Shown: in pieces, positions 6,792-15,707 of the stretch
How positions within the stretch are numbered: position 1 is the first letter of the stretch
Layout of the letters: every line of letters starts with the position of its first letter
Source: Desulfocapsaceae bacterium
GTDB lineage: Bacteria > Desulfobacterota > Desulfobulbia > Desulfobulbales > Desulfocapsaceae
Reading direction: 5' to 3'
DNA: 15,940 nucleotides
NCBI GenBank assembly: GCA_029934775.1
Contig: JAOZLO010000019.1
Location: 1 to 15,940 of the forward strand
The notes under the pieces: generated by a model
Databases searched by the model: none
What the model was told of the DNA's origin: nothing
Seen by the model: only the letters and a program-made list of their open reading frames with translations
Position numbers and translations under genes: made by a program

Positions 6792-8194
6792 TAGACAATC
6801 CCCAATTGTTTTTCTGCCTCATCAACTGCTTCTTTCACTTTCAGCAAACCAGTACCACCCGTCGATATCCTGCTGTTGACTGAGCCTTCCACACTTAGTA
6901 CTTCAAATACATCTCTGTCAATTGCCTCTGAAAACTGAATAAGCTCGTCTACAGTCAGATCCTCAAGCTCACACCCCTTCTCGAGACAATAGGCAACCAG
7001 TCGGCCAACGATGCCATGCGCTTCCCGGAAAGGGACATTCTTCAGCACCAGATAGTCCGCCAGGTCTGTAGCGGTCATAAAACCGGTCTGGGTTGCTTTG
7101 ATCATGTTTTCAGTATTGAATGTGAGGTTATCCAATAGCTCAGCCATAATTGACAGGGACGAGGATACTGTATCAGCTGCATCAAACACAGGTTCTTTAT
7201 CTTCCTGCAGATCCCGGTTATAAGTGAGCGGCAGTCCTTTCATTAGGGTGAGAAGGCTCATCAGACTGCCGACAACCCTGCCGCTCTTACCTCTGATCAA
7301 TTCTGGAATATCAGGATTTTTCTTCTGGGGCATCATGGAAGAGCCGGTACAGAACTTATCTGATATGTTGACAAAGGAAAATTCCTGACCGGACCAGAGT
7401 ACCAATTCCTCTGATAGTCGGGAGAGATGGAGCTGAATCATAGCGCAGTTACTGGTAAACTCAATAGCAAAATCACGATCTCCCGCAGTATCCATTGAGT
7501 TAGCTGTCACACCATCAAAATCGAGTGCTTTCGCGACCTGCTCCCGGTCAACAGGAAGACCGGTACCAGCCAGCGCTCCAATCCCAAGCGGGGAGAGGTT
7601 CATTCGTTTGCGACAGTCGATCATTCGTGATTTATCTCTTTTAAACATCTCGTAATAGGCCAGCATATGATGGGCCAGCTGCACCGGTTGAGCTCTCTGC
7701 ATATGGGTATAGCCGGGCATGATATGGCCAAGGTATTTTCTTGCCAACACGACAAAGGCGATATTTATTCCATCAAGTAACTCAATGATTTGGGAACATT
7801 GATCTCGCAGGTACATCTTAAAATCGACTGCTACCTGATCATTTCTGCTCCGTGCACTGTGTAGTTTGGCACCTGCAGGGCCGATGCGATCCAAAAGCGC
7901 CTTTTCGATATTCATATGAATATCTTCCAGTTCCGGCTTGAAGTCAAATGTTCCAGCTTCTATCTCTTTACCAATTTCGGTAAGTCCTGCCACAATGGCA
8001 TCCAGTTCTTCCGAAGAGAGAATGGATTGACCTGCAAGCATGGTTGCGTGAGCTATACTGCCTCGTATGTCATATTTAAAGAGCCTGGAATCGTATTGAA
8101 TAGAGGCTGTGAATGCCTCTACCGAAGCGGCAGTTGTCCCTGCGAAACGACCACCCCAGAGTTTTTTTGATGTGTTCTTGTTAGTATCAGTCAT
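6791..8194 (-). CDS. argH: Argininosuccinate lyase
   Basis: ArgH splits argininosuccinate into arginine and fumarate, the last step of arginine synthesis. The product is 467 aa. It begins with the typical KLWGGRF and contains SARSRNDQ (114-120), [10 protein letters not shown] (161-170, catalytic H164) and the fumarase-superfamily signature [12 protein letters not shown] (284-295, catalytic S285). ATG at 8194 overlaps the argG end by 8 nt; an in-frame ATG at 8215 also exists and is not excluded, since the ribosome site for 8194 (GGAAGGA, about 13 nt away) is loose. The stop overlaps the lipoprotein start by one base. Confidence 0.96.
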   Translation of the reverse strand: MTDTNKNTSKKLWGGRFAGTTAASVEAFTASIQYDSRLFKYDIRGSIAHATMLAGQSILSSEELDAIVAGLTEIGKEIEAGTFDFKPELEDIHMNIEKALLDRIGPAGAKLHSARSRNDQVAVDFKMYLRDQCSQIIELLDGINIAFVVLARKYLGHIMPGYTHMQRAQPVQLAHHMLAYYEMFKRDKSRMIDCRKRMNLSPLGIGALAGTGLPVDREQVAKALDFDGVTANSMDTAGDRDFAIEFTSNCAMIQLHLSRLSEELVLWSGQEFSFVNISDKFCTGSSMMPQKKNPDIPELIRGKSGRVVGSLMSLLTLMKGLPLTYNRDLQEDKEPVFDAADTVSSSLSIMAELLDNLTFNTENMIKATQTGFMTATDLADYLVLKNVPFREAHGIVGRLVAYCLEKGCELEDLTVDELIQFSEAIDRDVFEVLSVEGSVNSRISTGGTGLLKVKEAVDEAEKQLGIV

Positions 8195-9416
8195 AGTAGC
8201 TTGCGATCCTTCCATCCTGTCCGCTTTTCTGCAATGCGTTGATCTTCAGACGCAGGCCATTGAGTCGGATAAATCCAGTGGCGTCGGATTGATCATATAC
8301 ATCATCTTCTTCAAAGGTGGCAAAATTTTCCTGGTAGAGTGAATGGTTTGATTTGCGCCCGACAGTAATGCAGTTGCCTTTATACAATTTCATCCTGACA
8401 ACTCCGCTGACAGTCTTCTGGCATTCGTCCATGGTTTTTTGAAGAAGTTCTCTTTCGGGAGAAAACCAGAAACCATTGTATATAAGTTCTGCGTAACGCT
8501 GAATCAGTGAATCACGAATACGCAGCACCTCACGGTCCATGGTAATCGTCTCTAATGCCAGATGGGCCTCACGGAGAAGTGTTCCACCGGGAGTTTCGTA
8601 TACGCCTCGTGATTTCATCCCAACAAATCGATTTTCAACCAGATCGAGACGTCCGATAGCGTTGGCTCCCGCGAGCTCATTAAGCCTGAGAAAGAGTGGC
8701 AACGGGGCCATTTTCTCTCCGTTAAGAGAAACCGGGTCACCATTTTTAAATTCGATTTCGAGATATGTGGGTTTATCAGGAGCGTTTTCAGGGGAGACCG
8801 TCAATTGATACATGGCCTCATCCGGTTCTGTCCATGGGTCTTCCAGTATGCCACCCTCAAAGCTGATGTGCAGCAGGTTTTCATCTGAACTGTATGGTTT
8901 TTCTTTGGTGACGGGAATGGGGATATCATGTTTTTTGGCAAATTCGACCAGTTTCTGCCGTGAATTAAGATCCCAGGTTCTCCACGGGGCAATGATATCG
9001 AGTGAAGGATCTATGCCGATATAAGCCAGTTCAAAACGAACCTGATCGTTTCCTTTCCCTGTTGAGCCATGGCTTACTGCATCAGCACCTTCCTTTTGGG
9101 CAATGCGGATCTGCTCTTTTGCAATGAGTGGTCGTGCCAGAGAGGTTCCGAGCAGGTATGAACCCTCGTAAATTGCGTTGGCCCTAAATGCCGGGAAGAT
9201 ATAGTCTTCGACAAATTCCTTTTGCAAATTAGAGATAATAACTTTGTCAGCGCCTGTCGCCAACCCTTTTTTCCTGATCGCATCCCAGTCTTCTTTCTGG
9301 CCGATATCTGCAGAATAAGCAATCACAGAGCATTTATATTCCTCTGCCAGCCACTTCAAAATCACCGATGTATCCAATCCGCCTGAATAAGCGAGGACTA
9401 TTTTTTTTACAGTCAT
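8187..9416 (-). CDS. argG: Argininosuccinate synthase
   Basis: ArgG joins citrulline and aspartate with ATP hydrolysis to AMP and pyrophosphate. The product is 409 aa, the length of the short bacterial (Bacillus-like) type. The PP-loop [10 protein letters not shown] is at residues 9-18, followed by conserved [15 protein letters not shown] and later [24 protein letters not shown] at 9416 has GAGG 6 nt upstream; a TTG at 9428 overlaps this ribosome site and is less likely. It is separated by 101 nt from argD, a larger gap than elsewhere in the cluster, and by position this is where argF often lies in related genomes. Confidence 0.96.
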   Translation of the reverse strand: MTVKKIVLAYSGGLDTSVILKWLAEEYKCSVIAYSADIGQKEDWDAIRKKGLATGADKVIISNLQKEFVEDYIFPAFRANAIYEGSYLLGTSLARPLIAKEQIRIAQKEGADAVSHGSTGKGNDQVRFELAYIGIDPSLDIIAPWRTWDLNSRQKLVEFAKKHDIPIPVTKEKPYSSDENLLHISFEGGILEDPWTEPDEAMYQLTVSPENAPDKPTYLEIEFKNGDPVSLNGEKMAPLPLFLRLNELAGANAIGRLDLVENRFVGMKSRGVYETPGGTLLREAHLALETITMDREVLRIRDSLIQRYAELIYNGFWFSPERELLQKTMDECQKTVSGVVRMKLYKGNCITVGRKSNHSLYQENFATFEEDDVYDQSDATGFIRLNGLRLKINALQKSGQDGRIASYYD

Positions 9417-9464
9417 GAAAAACCTCAATATAAATTATTATTTGATAATGTCGTAAGAACATAA

Positions 9465-9477
9465 TGCCCTTCGGGCA
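9465..9477. other. Small GC-rich hairpin in the argD-argG gap
   Basis: TGCCCTTCGGGCA folds into a 5-bp stem with a TTC (or GAA) triloop in the 101-nt space between argD and argG. On the transcribed (-) strand it is followed by TTATGTTC rather than a clear T-run. It could be a weak terminator, an RNA-stability hairpin, or chance. Confidence 0.35.
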
Positions 9478-9517
9478 GGCTGAATTAAAATACTCCCCTC
9501 AGCTCCCTGATTTTCTC

Positions 9518-10732
9518 TCAGCCGGATTGGGCTGAATATTCAGCCAGTACTTCACTCAAACCAATAATGAGTGCATCTATTTCTCCTTTGGTGACAATAA
9601 GGGGGGGGACAAATCGCAGGACGAGATTGCCGGCAAAATTCATTAAGAATCCCTTTTCAAACATTCTTTTAACTATATCCGGGCCGACTGTAATACCTGC
9701 TTGAGTGAGTACTGCGCCTAAAATCAGACCAACTCCTCTGACTCCAGATAACAGGGCGGGGTGCTGGTCAGCAAGTTTCTGAAGTTCTGCGCTGAAATAT
9801 TTGCCTTGCGTTTTGACATCATCCAGAAAACACTCTTTGAGCATTACATTCAATGTGGCTACAGCAGCAGCAGACGCAACAGGGTTGCCGCCAAAAGTAG
9901 AGCCATGCGTACCCGGAACAAAAGATTTGGCAATCTTACTGGTGGTCAGCATCGCTCCGATGGGTAAGCCGTTGGCAAGAGCCTTGGCCAGAGTCATAAT
10001 GTCAGGGGTAACTTCCGACTGTTCATAAGCAAAGAGAGTTCCGGTTCGTCCCAGCCCTGTCTGGATTTCGTCAAAGATCAGCAGAAGATCGTGTTTATCA
10101 CAGAGGTTTCGAATTCCCTGCAGGTATTCTCTTTGCAGAACCCTTACGCCCCCTTCGCCCTGCAGAGGCTCACATATTATGGCACAGGTTCTATCAGTGA
10201 TCATTTTCTCCAAAGCGGGCAGGTCGCCAAAAGGTGCGTGAAGAAACCCTTGAGGGATTGGTTCAAATCCCTTGTGAAATTTGGGTTGGCCCGTGGCGGC
10301 CAGGGTGGCCATTGTTCGCCCGTGGAAAGAACCCTGGAGGCTGATAATTTCAAACCTGCCCTCAGCTGCATGAATACGGGCAAGTTTGATTGCAGCTTCG
10401 TTTGCCTCAGCGCCACTGTTGGCCATGAATACTTTTTCGGCAAAAGAGTTGGCCACCAGGATTTCTGCAAGTCGGGTCATGGGTTCCGTATAGTAAAGAT
10501 TGGAGACATGAACCAGTTTATTTGCTTGATGCTGTATAGCCTTTGTTACCTCAGGATGGCAATGTCCAAGACTGCAGACTGCAATTCCGGTGAGAAAGTC
10601 GAGGTATTTCCTGCCGTCACTGTCGGTAAGCCAGCATCCGTCACCTTCCACCATGGTGGCAGGGTATCTGGCATATGTCCCGATAAAAACTTTGTCCGCT
10701 TGTTCTTTAAGTTTTATATTTTCAGTATTCAT
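9518..10732 (-). CDS. argD: Acetylornithine aminotransferase
   Basis: ArgD is a PLP-dependent class III aminotransferase that converts N-acetylglutamate semialdehyde to N-acetylornithine; ArgD enzymes often also serve as the succinyl-DAP aminotransferase of lysine synthesis. The 404-aa product shows NSGAEANEAAIKLAR, GSFHGRT (134-140), the PLP-binding aspartate in FDEIQTGLGRTG (D221) and the Schiff-base lysine in TLAKALANG (K250). The ATG at 10732 overlaps the argB stop by one base (TAATG), with GGAG 8 nt upstream. The TLAKALANGLPIGAM context fits ArgD well, though a general ornithine/acetylornithine aminotransferase cannot be ruled out by motif alone. Confidence 0.95.
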   Translation of the reverse strand: MNTENIKLKEQADKVFIGTYARYPATMVEGDGCWLTDSDGRKYLDFLTGIAVCSLGHCHPEVTKAIQHQANKLVHVSNLYYTEPMTRLAEILVANSFAEKVFMANSGAEANEAAIKLARIHAAEGRFEIISLQGSFHGRTMATLAATGQPKFHKGFEPIPQGFLHAPFGDLPALEKMITDRTCAIICEPLQGEGGVRVLQREYLQGIRNLCDKHDLLLIFDEIQTGLGRTGTLFAYEQSEVTPDIMTLAKALANGLPIGAMLTTSKIAKSFVPGTHGSTFGGNPVASAAAVATLNVMLKECFLDDVKTQGKYFSAELQKLADQHPALLSGVRGVGLILGAVLTQAGITVGPDIVKRMFEKGFLMNFAGNLVLRFVPPLIVTKGEIDALIIGLSEVLAEYSAQSG

Positions 10733-11634
10733 TAAAAGATCTCCGTACCAACACCTTCCGGTGTAAACATTTCCAGTAGAATTGAGTGTTCTATGCGACC
10801 ATCGACGATGTAGGTCTTAGCCACCCCCTGCCGCAGGGCATCTTCACAGCAACGGACTTTGGGGATCATTCCTCCAGCTACTGTACCGTCGTCAATCAAT
10901 CCTTCCAGATCTTGATGGGGGAGTGTTGTAATAAGTTGACCATTTTTGTCATTTACCCCGGGAACATCAGTGAGCAAAATAAGTTTCTCTGCGGATAATT
11001 TTCCCGCAATGGCTCCCGCCACGAGGTCAGCATTGATATTAAACGCCTGGCCATTATCTCCGACACCCACCGGTGCGATTACCGGAATAAAATCATTTTG
11101 ACTGAGGCTCTCTAAAACACCCGGATTGATTTGTGTTACTTCACCAACCTGGCCCAGGTCAATTATTTCAGTCGGTGTTTTTTCCAGTTTTTCTCCCTTG
11201 TTTTTACTGCTCATTCTCAATTTTCGGGCACAAACCAGATCACCGTCACGACCGGAAAGACCAACGGCCTTGCCGCCACAGTGGTTAATCAAGCCGACTA
11301 TCTCTTTGTTCACTTTTCCTACCAGGACCATTTCAACAACATCCATGATCTCTCCGTCAGTAACGCGCATTCCCTGGACATAGCTGGGCTGAATGTCAAG
11401 ACGATCGAGCAGTTGGTTGATTTGAGGGCCTCCGCCATGAATTATAATTGGATTGATTCCTACCTGTTTGAGTAAAATAACATCGAGGGCAAACTGCCTT
11501 TTTAGATGTTCATCTACCATGGCATGACCACCATATTTAATTACAATAGTCTTATGTCTGAATTTCTGCATATATGGCAGAGAATCGATCAGTACTTCTG
11601 CCTTTTGAATACTTTCTTTTACATTTTTTACCAT
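10732..11634 (-). CDS. argB: Acetylglutamate kinase, probably of the arginine-inhibited type
   Basis: ArgB phosphorylates N-acetylglutamate. The 300-aa product has the amino-acid-kinase motifs VIKYGGHAM (K33), IIHGGGPQI (64-72), [14 protein letters not shown] and GLSGRDGD. It has an N-terminal helix of about 25 residues before the first strand and ends with [18 protein letters not shown]. Both are hallmarks of hexameric NAGKs that are feedback-inhibited by arginine, so flux control at this enzyme is likely (inferred from family knowledge). ATG at 11634 is preferred over the GTG at 11643, since AGG then has suitable spacing. A stretch near 140-157, rich in lysine, looks like a surface loop. 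It is the first gene of the - strand cluster. Confidence 0.96.
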   Translation of the reverse strand: MVKNVKESIQKAEVLIDSLPYMQKFRHKTIVIKYGGHAMVDEHLKRQFALDVILLKQVGINPIIIHGGGPQINQLLDRLDIQPSYVQGMRVTDGEIMDVVEMVLVGKVNKEIVGLINHCGGKAVGLSGRDGDLVCARKLRMSSKNKGEKLEKTPTEIIDLGQVGEVTQINPGVLESLSQNDFIPVIAPVGVGDNGQAFNINADLVAGAIAGKLSAEKLILLTDVPGVNDKNGQLITTLPHQDLEGLIDDGTVAGGMIPKVRCCEDALRQGVAKTYIVDGRIEHSILLEMFTPEGVGTEIF

Positions 11635-11826
11635 GTTAAACACACCTGGAATATCTGATCCTTAACTTAATTTTAGTGCCTTACCCCATAAAAGCTGTAA
11701 TAAAAAGAAGTAATCGAGCAACGTGCTTTGAAATTGTGAGGTTATAATATACCACCATGGCACTTATGCCCCCTTGTGGGGTGTTAGAAGAGACATGATC
11801 CAATCAAGAGATAAGAGAAAGAAAAT

Positions 11827-11855
11827 ATTGTACTGATTCGTGTAGATTAAGTAAA
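11827..11855 (-). promoter_or_regulatory. Candidate sigma70-type promoter for the argB cluster
   Basis: Read on the - strand: TTTACT (at 11855-11850), a 17-nt spacer, and TACAAT (at 11832-11827, 5 of 6 to consensus). Transcription would start near 11820, giving a leader of about 190 nt before argB. No other pair of hexamers with good spacing is seen closer to argB. This is pattern matching only. Confidence 0.4.
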
Positions 11856-11886
11856 GTATTCTTTGTTGAGGTTTAAGAGCCACCTC

Positions 11887-11915
11887 TTTACATTTATGGG
11901 CCTATAAGCTACCAT
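11887..11915 (+). promoter_or_regulatory. Candidate sigma70-type promoter for lptA-lptB-rpoN
   Basis: TTTACA (11887-11892, 5 of 6) and TACCAT (11910-11915, 4 of 6) are separated by 17 nt. They lie about 55 nt before the lptA start. The -10 match is weak, so confidence is low. Confidence 0.3.
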
Positions 11916-11968
11916 GGGCTCGATATTTGATTTAGCCGATGTTAACTTTTTGATAAATGGAGAATCTG

Positions 11969-12520
11969 ATGAGAAATATATTTCGTTATCTTTCCCTGCT
12001 CAGTATATCCGCTGTTGTCTGCATACTCTTTTTTCAAAGTTCCGTCTTTGGTTCAGAGGCACCTATTCATGTTGAAGCAGATCACATGACATCCATCGAA
12101 AAAACTGGTTCTGTTGTTTTTACAGGTAATGTTGATGCCAAGCAGGGAGACGTCCGTATCCGCTCTGATGAGATGACTGTTTATTATACAAAGGCAGAAG
12201 AAAACAAGGAAAAAGAGACAGAAAAAATGACACAGCAGGTTGAAAAACTTGTCTGCGTTGGTAACGTTGAGGTGACAAGACAGGAATGGCTGGGTACCGG
12301 AAAGAAAATGATCTATCTTTCAAAAGAGAGGCAGGTTATCCTTATAGATAATGCCAAAGCATGGCAGGGGCAGAACGTGGTGAGTGGAAGTAAGATAATA
12401 TATTATCTTGATGAAGGTCGTTCAGAGGTTATTGGAGGAACGTCAACAACCCTTGCTGATTCTGCTGGTAAAGAGAAGAAAAAGTCATCGCGGGTAAACA
12501 TGACCATCATTCAGAAATAG
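11969..12520 (+). CDS. lptA: Lipopolysaccharide transport periplasmic protein LptA (OstA-like N domain)
   Basis: LptA forms the periplasmic bridge that carries LPS from LptC to LptD. The product is 183 aa with a signal peptide (basic MRNIFR, hydrophobic about 7-25, cleavage near SSVFGSEA). The OstA/LptA beta fold follows: HVEADHM...VVFTGNVDAKQGDVRIRSDEMTVYY, then KLVCVGNVEVTR, and VILIDNAKAWQGQNVVSGSKIIYYLDEG. A charged loop (about 76-92, rich in E and K) lies between the first strands. ATG at 11969 has GGAG at 11959-11962; the upstream ATG at 11957 would contain this ribosome site. lptB follows after 9 nt. lptC, the usual upstream partner, is not present; a noncoding region precedes lptA instead. 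Confidence 0.9.
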   Translation: MRNIFRYLSLLSISAVVCILFFQSSVFGSEAPIHVEADHMTSIEKTGSVVFTGNVDAKQGDVRIRSDEMTVYYTKAEENKEKETEKMTQQVEKLVCVGNVEVTRQEWLGTGKKMIYLSKERQVILIDNAKAWQGQNVVSGSKIIYYLDEGRSEVIGGTSTTLADSAGKEKKKSSRVNMTIIQK

Positions 12521-12529
12521 AAGAATCGT

Positions 12530-13252
12530 ATGTCGCTGCTCGAAACCAGAAATATTGTTAAACGCTATGGCTCCCGCACTGTAGTAGATGGTGTCAGTCT
12601 GCAGATTAATACAGGCATGGTAGTTGGCCTGCTTGGACCGAATGGTGCCGGGAAAACAACGTGCTTTTACTCAATCGCAGGGTTTATCCGTCCCAATCAG
12701 GGAAATGTTCTTTTTGATGGTGAGATGATAACCAATCTTCCCATACATAAAAGGGCCCTCAAAGGTATTTCCTACCTTGCCCAGGAGCCTTCTGTTTTCA
12801 AAAAACTGACGGTAGAAGAGAATGTTAGAATTATTCTGGAACCTCTCGGGTTCAATAAACGTGAAATAAACAATCGGATTGACGAGTTGATGTCTGATCT
12901 CAGTATTGAGTATCTCAGACATAATAGAGGGGATGCACTTTCCGGTGGTGAACGGAGAAGAGTGGAAATTATGAGGGCTCTGTCTACCAGACCCAAGTTT
13001 ATCCTTCTTGATGAACCTTTTGCCGGTATTGACCCTCTTGCTGTCAATGAATTGCAAAAAATTATACATAACTTGAAAGATAAAGGACTGGGTATTCTTA
13101 TATCCGATCACAATGTAAGAGAAACTTTGCAGGTTTGTGACTTTGCCTATATTATGAATCAAGGACAGATTCTCACAAGTGGTGTAGCAGACGATATTAT
13201 CGAAAGCCAGGTTGCACGAAAAATGTACCTTGGTGAAAACTTCCATATGTAA
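12530..13252 (+). CDS. lptB: LPS export ABC transporter ATP-binding protein LptB
   Basis: LptB is the cytoplasmic ATPase of LptB2FG(C) that extracts LPS from the inner membrane. The 240-aa protein has Walker A GPNGAGKTT (36-44), a Q-loop glutamine near Q85, the signature LSGGERRR (137-144), Walker B FILLDEPFAGIDP (E162) and an H-loop histidine in ISDHNV (H194). The EPFAGIDP and SGGERRR motifs, plus the position between lptA and rpoN, are the usual LptB markers. The ribosome site is weak (AGAAG), so translation may be coupled to lptA, which ends 9 nt upstream. Confidence 0.95.
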   Translation: MSLLETRNIVKRYGSRTVVDGVSLQINTGMVVGLLGPNGAGKTTCFYSIAGFIRPNQGNVLFDGEMITNLPIHKRALKGISYLAQEPSVFKKLTVEENVRIILEPLGFNKREINNRIDELMSDLSIEYLRHNRGDALSGGERRRVEIMRALSTRPKFILLDEPFAGIDPLAVNELQKIIHNLKDKGLGILISDHNVRETLQVCDFAYIMNQGQILTSGVADDIIESQVARKMYLGENFHM

Positions 13253-13258
13253 TTTCTT

Positions 13259-14725
13259 ATGGCCCTGGAACTCAGACTACAGCTTAAGCTGGCCCAAAAA
13301 CTGGTAATGACGCCGCAGTTGCGTCAGGCTATCAAGCTTCTTCAGCTTAACAGGCTGGAACTATCTGATGCCCTCCAGGCGGAAATAGAGCAGAACCCGG
13401 CCCTGGAAGAGGAGGCTGCTCCTCTTGAGACTCCTGAAAACCTTCTCTCCCTCTCTGCGACAACAGAACAGAATTCAGCACCTGACCGAGAACAGGATAT
13501 TACCCGGAAGGTAGAAGTTTCAGATAATATGACTGAGGTCAACTGGGAAGATTACGCCAATAATTTTGACAGTAGCTTCTCTTTTGCCCATGAAACCCCT
13601 CCGGCAGATGCACCCTCTCAATTTGAATTTATTTCCGAAAAACCTGGGTTGATGGCTTATCTGCAGTGGCAGCTGGCCCATTGTGATCTTGATAAAAAGG
13701 AAATGGAAATAGCACTTTTTATCATCGGTAATCTGAACAGATACGGCTTTCTTGAAGTGGATATGGAGAAAATTGTTGAGGCAACTGAATGTGAACAGGA
13801 TGATGGAGAATATATCCTCGAGGTGGTCCAGGATCTCGATCCTCCAGGGATTGGTGCAAGAGATATAAGCGAGTCACTTTATCTGCAGCTGGAGCGGATG
13901 GGTAAAGATAATTCTCTTGCCGCAGAAATTGTGAAACACCATCTACCGCTTCTGGTGGCACGCAATTTCAAGGCTCTGTCCAAGGCTACCGGGAGAAAAA
14001 AACTTGAGGTTGTCAGGGCAGTCGATTTCATCACCTCCGAGCTTACTCCATTCCCTGGTCTGCCGTATGTGTCCGAAAATACTAATTATATCGTTCCTGA
14101 TGTTTATATCCAGAAAATTGATGGAGAATATGTGATCAGACTCAATGACGACGATATTCCCCGTCTCAAATTATCGACGCATTACCAGGAGTTGTTGAAA
14201 AATTGTAAAGATATGGAAAAGACATCCAGGCATTATATCAGTGATAAGCTGAAAAATGCTGACTGGTTTATTAAGTCTCTCCACCAGAGACAACAGACTA
14301 TCTACAAAGTTATGGAGAGTCTGCTCAAGTTTCAGTATGATTTTTTCGAACACGGTCCTCGCTACTTACGTCCACTTATCCTGAAGGATGTCGCTGACGA
14401 TATTGACATGCATGAGTCCACTATCAGTCGGGTAACATCAAATAAATATGTACATACTCCCCAGGGAATCTATGAGCTCAAATACTTCTTTTCCACAGCA
14501 ATACCAAGGAAAGGAGGTGAATCGCTGGCTGCTGAGTCGGTCAAGGTTCGAATAAAAAAAATGATTCAGGAAGAGGAAAAGGATAAGCCGCTCAGCGATA
14601 ATGCTATCTCCGAAAAACTTGCTGAGCAGGATATACAAATTGCCAGAAGAACGGTAGCCAAATACAGGGATCAATTGAAGATTCTCCCAGTTAAACACCG
14701 GAGGCATGCGAAGTTCTCCTCATGA
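13259..14725 (+). CDS. rpoN: RNA polymerase sigma-54 factor
   Basis: RpoN directs core polymerase to -24/-12 promoters that need AAA+ activators. The 488-aa product has region I (1-50, Q- and L-rich, LxLKLAQKLVMTPQLRQAIKLLQL), an acidic linker (about 50-120), the core-binding domain including LDPPGIGARD (193-202), a helix-turn-helix near 376-400 (VADDIDMHESTISRVTSNKYV) and the RpoN box ARRTVAKYR (462-470). All parts needed for function appear intact. It starts 6 nt after the lptB stop and no clear Shine-Dalgarno is seen, so coupled translation is likely. The lptB-rpoN order is conserved in many Gram-negatives. Confidence 0.97.
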   Translation: MALELRLQLKLAQKLVMTPQLRQAIKLLQLNRLELSDALQAEIEQNPALEEEAAPLETPENLLSLSATTEQNSAPDREQDITRKVEVSDNMTEVNWEDYANNFDSSFSFAHETPPADAPSQFEFISEKPGLMAYLQWQLAHCDLDKKEMEIALFIIGNLNRYGFLEVDMEKIVEATECEQDDGEYILEVVQDLDPPGIGARDISESLYLQLERMGKDNSLAAEIVKHHLPLLVARNFKALSKATGRKKLEVVRAVDFITSELTPFPGLPYVSENTNYIVPDVYIQKIDGEYVIRLNDDDIPRLKLSTHYQELLKNCKDMEKTSRHYISDKLKNADWFIKSLHQRQQTIYKVMESLLKFQYDFFEHGPRYLRPLILKDVADDIDMHESTISRVTSNKYVHTPQGIYELKYFFSTAIPRKGGESLAAESVKVRIKKMIQEEEKDKPLSDNAISEKLAEQDIQIARRTVAKYRDQLKILPVKHRRHAKFSS

Positions 14726-15660
14726 GTCTTCTTGAAAGAATATTTTATTTTCATCAGGAAGTGCTGAAAGATCACTATCCAAATTCAAGGATGCTTGCTG
14801 CTCAGTTTGAAGTCTCTGTTGCGACTTCAAAAAGAGATATTGTTTATCTTCGAGACAGGCTGCTGGCCCCTCTTGCTTTCAGTCACGAAAAAAACGGATA
14901 TTTTTACAGGGAGAAGAGTTTTTCTCTGCCGTTTGAAGATAGCCCCAGAGTTATATTCTTCCTTACAATGTTGAATAAGCTTGCCGGTGAAGCAGGTCTT
15001 GGAGAGCTCAAAGAGGTCAGGCAACTTGAGAGCAGACTTTCTTCCATGGTCTCTTCCAGTTACGGAAAGCTTGTTGATTGTATCTCATGTGAATGGATTG
15101 AGGTGGAATCTATCGACCCTCATATTTTTGAATGTATCACTGAGGGGCTTGTGAAGGGAAAATTTCTGGGTTTAGTGTATAGGTCGCTTCAGGGCCAGGA
15201 CAGCACAAGAGAAGTCGCACCCCAACGAATTATCAACTATCAGGGACGCTGGTATCTGCTGGCTTACTGCAGTCTTCGATGTTCCACCCGCCTTTTCCAC
15301 ATTGCAAGAATATGTAAGGCTGAGATTGCAAAGAGAAAAATACCACCTGATCTGCCCTTTGATCACAAGGATCTGACGCAGTCATTTGGCATTTTTAAGG
15401 GGCAGGGAATACGCTTTGCTGAAATCCTTTTCACCTCTACTGCTGCGGAACTGATTCGTCACCAGCACTGGCATAAAGACCAGAGAGTTGAAGAGGTAGA
15501 GGGGGGGATACATCTCCACCTTCCGGTAAGTGATTATAGAGAAATAACTATGAAAATTCTTCAGTATGGAGCGATGGCCAGGGTAATCGGGCCACCTGAA
15601 CTCAGGCAGAAAGTAAAGGCCGAAATTTTATCGATGGCCAAGATGTATTCATCAGCCTGA
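14722..15660 (+). CDS. WYL-domain transcriptional regulator (YafY/PafC-like family)
   Basis: The 312-aa product has an N-terminal winged helix-turn-helix-like part (about 1-65, with RMLAAQFEVSVATSKRDIVYLR) and a WYL domain: VAPQRIINYQGRWYLLAYC (about 165-183), then TRLFHIARI (189-197). A C-terminal alpha/beta extension reaches 312 and resembles the WCX-type tail of this family. WYL domains are thought to bind ligands, including nucleic acids. The ATG overlaps the rpoN stop (ATGA), so both are translated from one message. The family is linked to DNA damage, defence and metabolic control in various bacteria; which applies here is unknown. Confidence 0.88.
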   Translation: MSLLERIFYFHQEVLKDHYPNSRMLAAQFEVSVATSKRDIVYLRDRLLAPLAFSHEKNGYFYREKSFSLPFEDSPRVIFFLTMLNKLAGEAGLGELKEVRQLESRLSSMVSSSYGKLVDCISCEWIEVESIDPHIFECITEGLVKGKFLGLVYRSLQGQDSTREVAPQRIINYQGRWYLLAYCSLRCSTRLFHIARICKAEIAKRKIPPDLPFDHKDLTQSFGIFKGQGIRFAEILFTSTAAELIRHQHWHKDQRVEEVEGGIHLHLPVSDYREITMKILQYGAMARVIGPPELRQKVKAEILSMAKMYSSA

Positions 15661-15707
15661 TATTCAGGGGGTCAGTTCATGTCCGACAAGTTTGTAGAAA
15701 GGGGGCG

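Larger units (their letters stand above)
11635..11968. other. Divergent intergenic region between argB and lptA
   Basis: The 334-base AT-rich stretch holds no convincing gene. It contains candidate promoters for both directions and, in the predicted argB leader, small stems GGCA/TGCC (11759-11770) and CCCC/GGGG (11770-11781) plus two very short open frames. A minor stem AAGAG/CTCTT lies at 11875-11888. I see no recognisable ARG box, riboswitch or tRNA. Confidence 0.6.

Noticed and set aside
10091..10735. 214-codon + strand open frame opposite argD
   Set aside because: It is a shadow of argD in another frame, with no motif, while argD has all catalytic residues.
11741..11754. GGTTATAATATACC as a regulator operator
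   Set aside because: Only the outer three bases on each side are complementary; the centre does not pair, so it is not a real dyad.
11757..11772. Sigma-54 promoter (TGGCAC followed by GC) before lptA
   Set aside because: The distance between GG and GC is about 7 nt instead of 10, so it does not fit a -24/-12 element. A second near-match at 11915-11930 lacks the GC.
11681..11796. Two short leader frames (10 and 25 codons) as an arginine attenuator peptide
   Set aside because: Together they hold only one arginine codon, lack good ribosome sites, and no terminator/antiterminator pair is evident.
12671..13246. 191-codon - strand open frame opposite lptB
   Set aside because: It is antisense to a complete lptB with Walker A, signature and Walker B motifs; no independent evidence.
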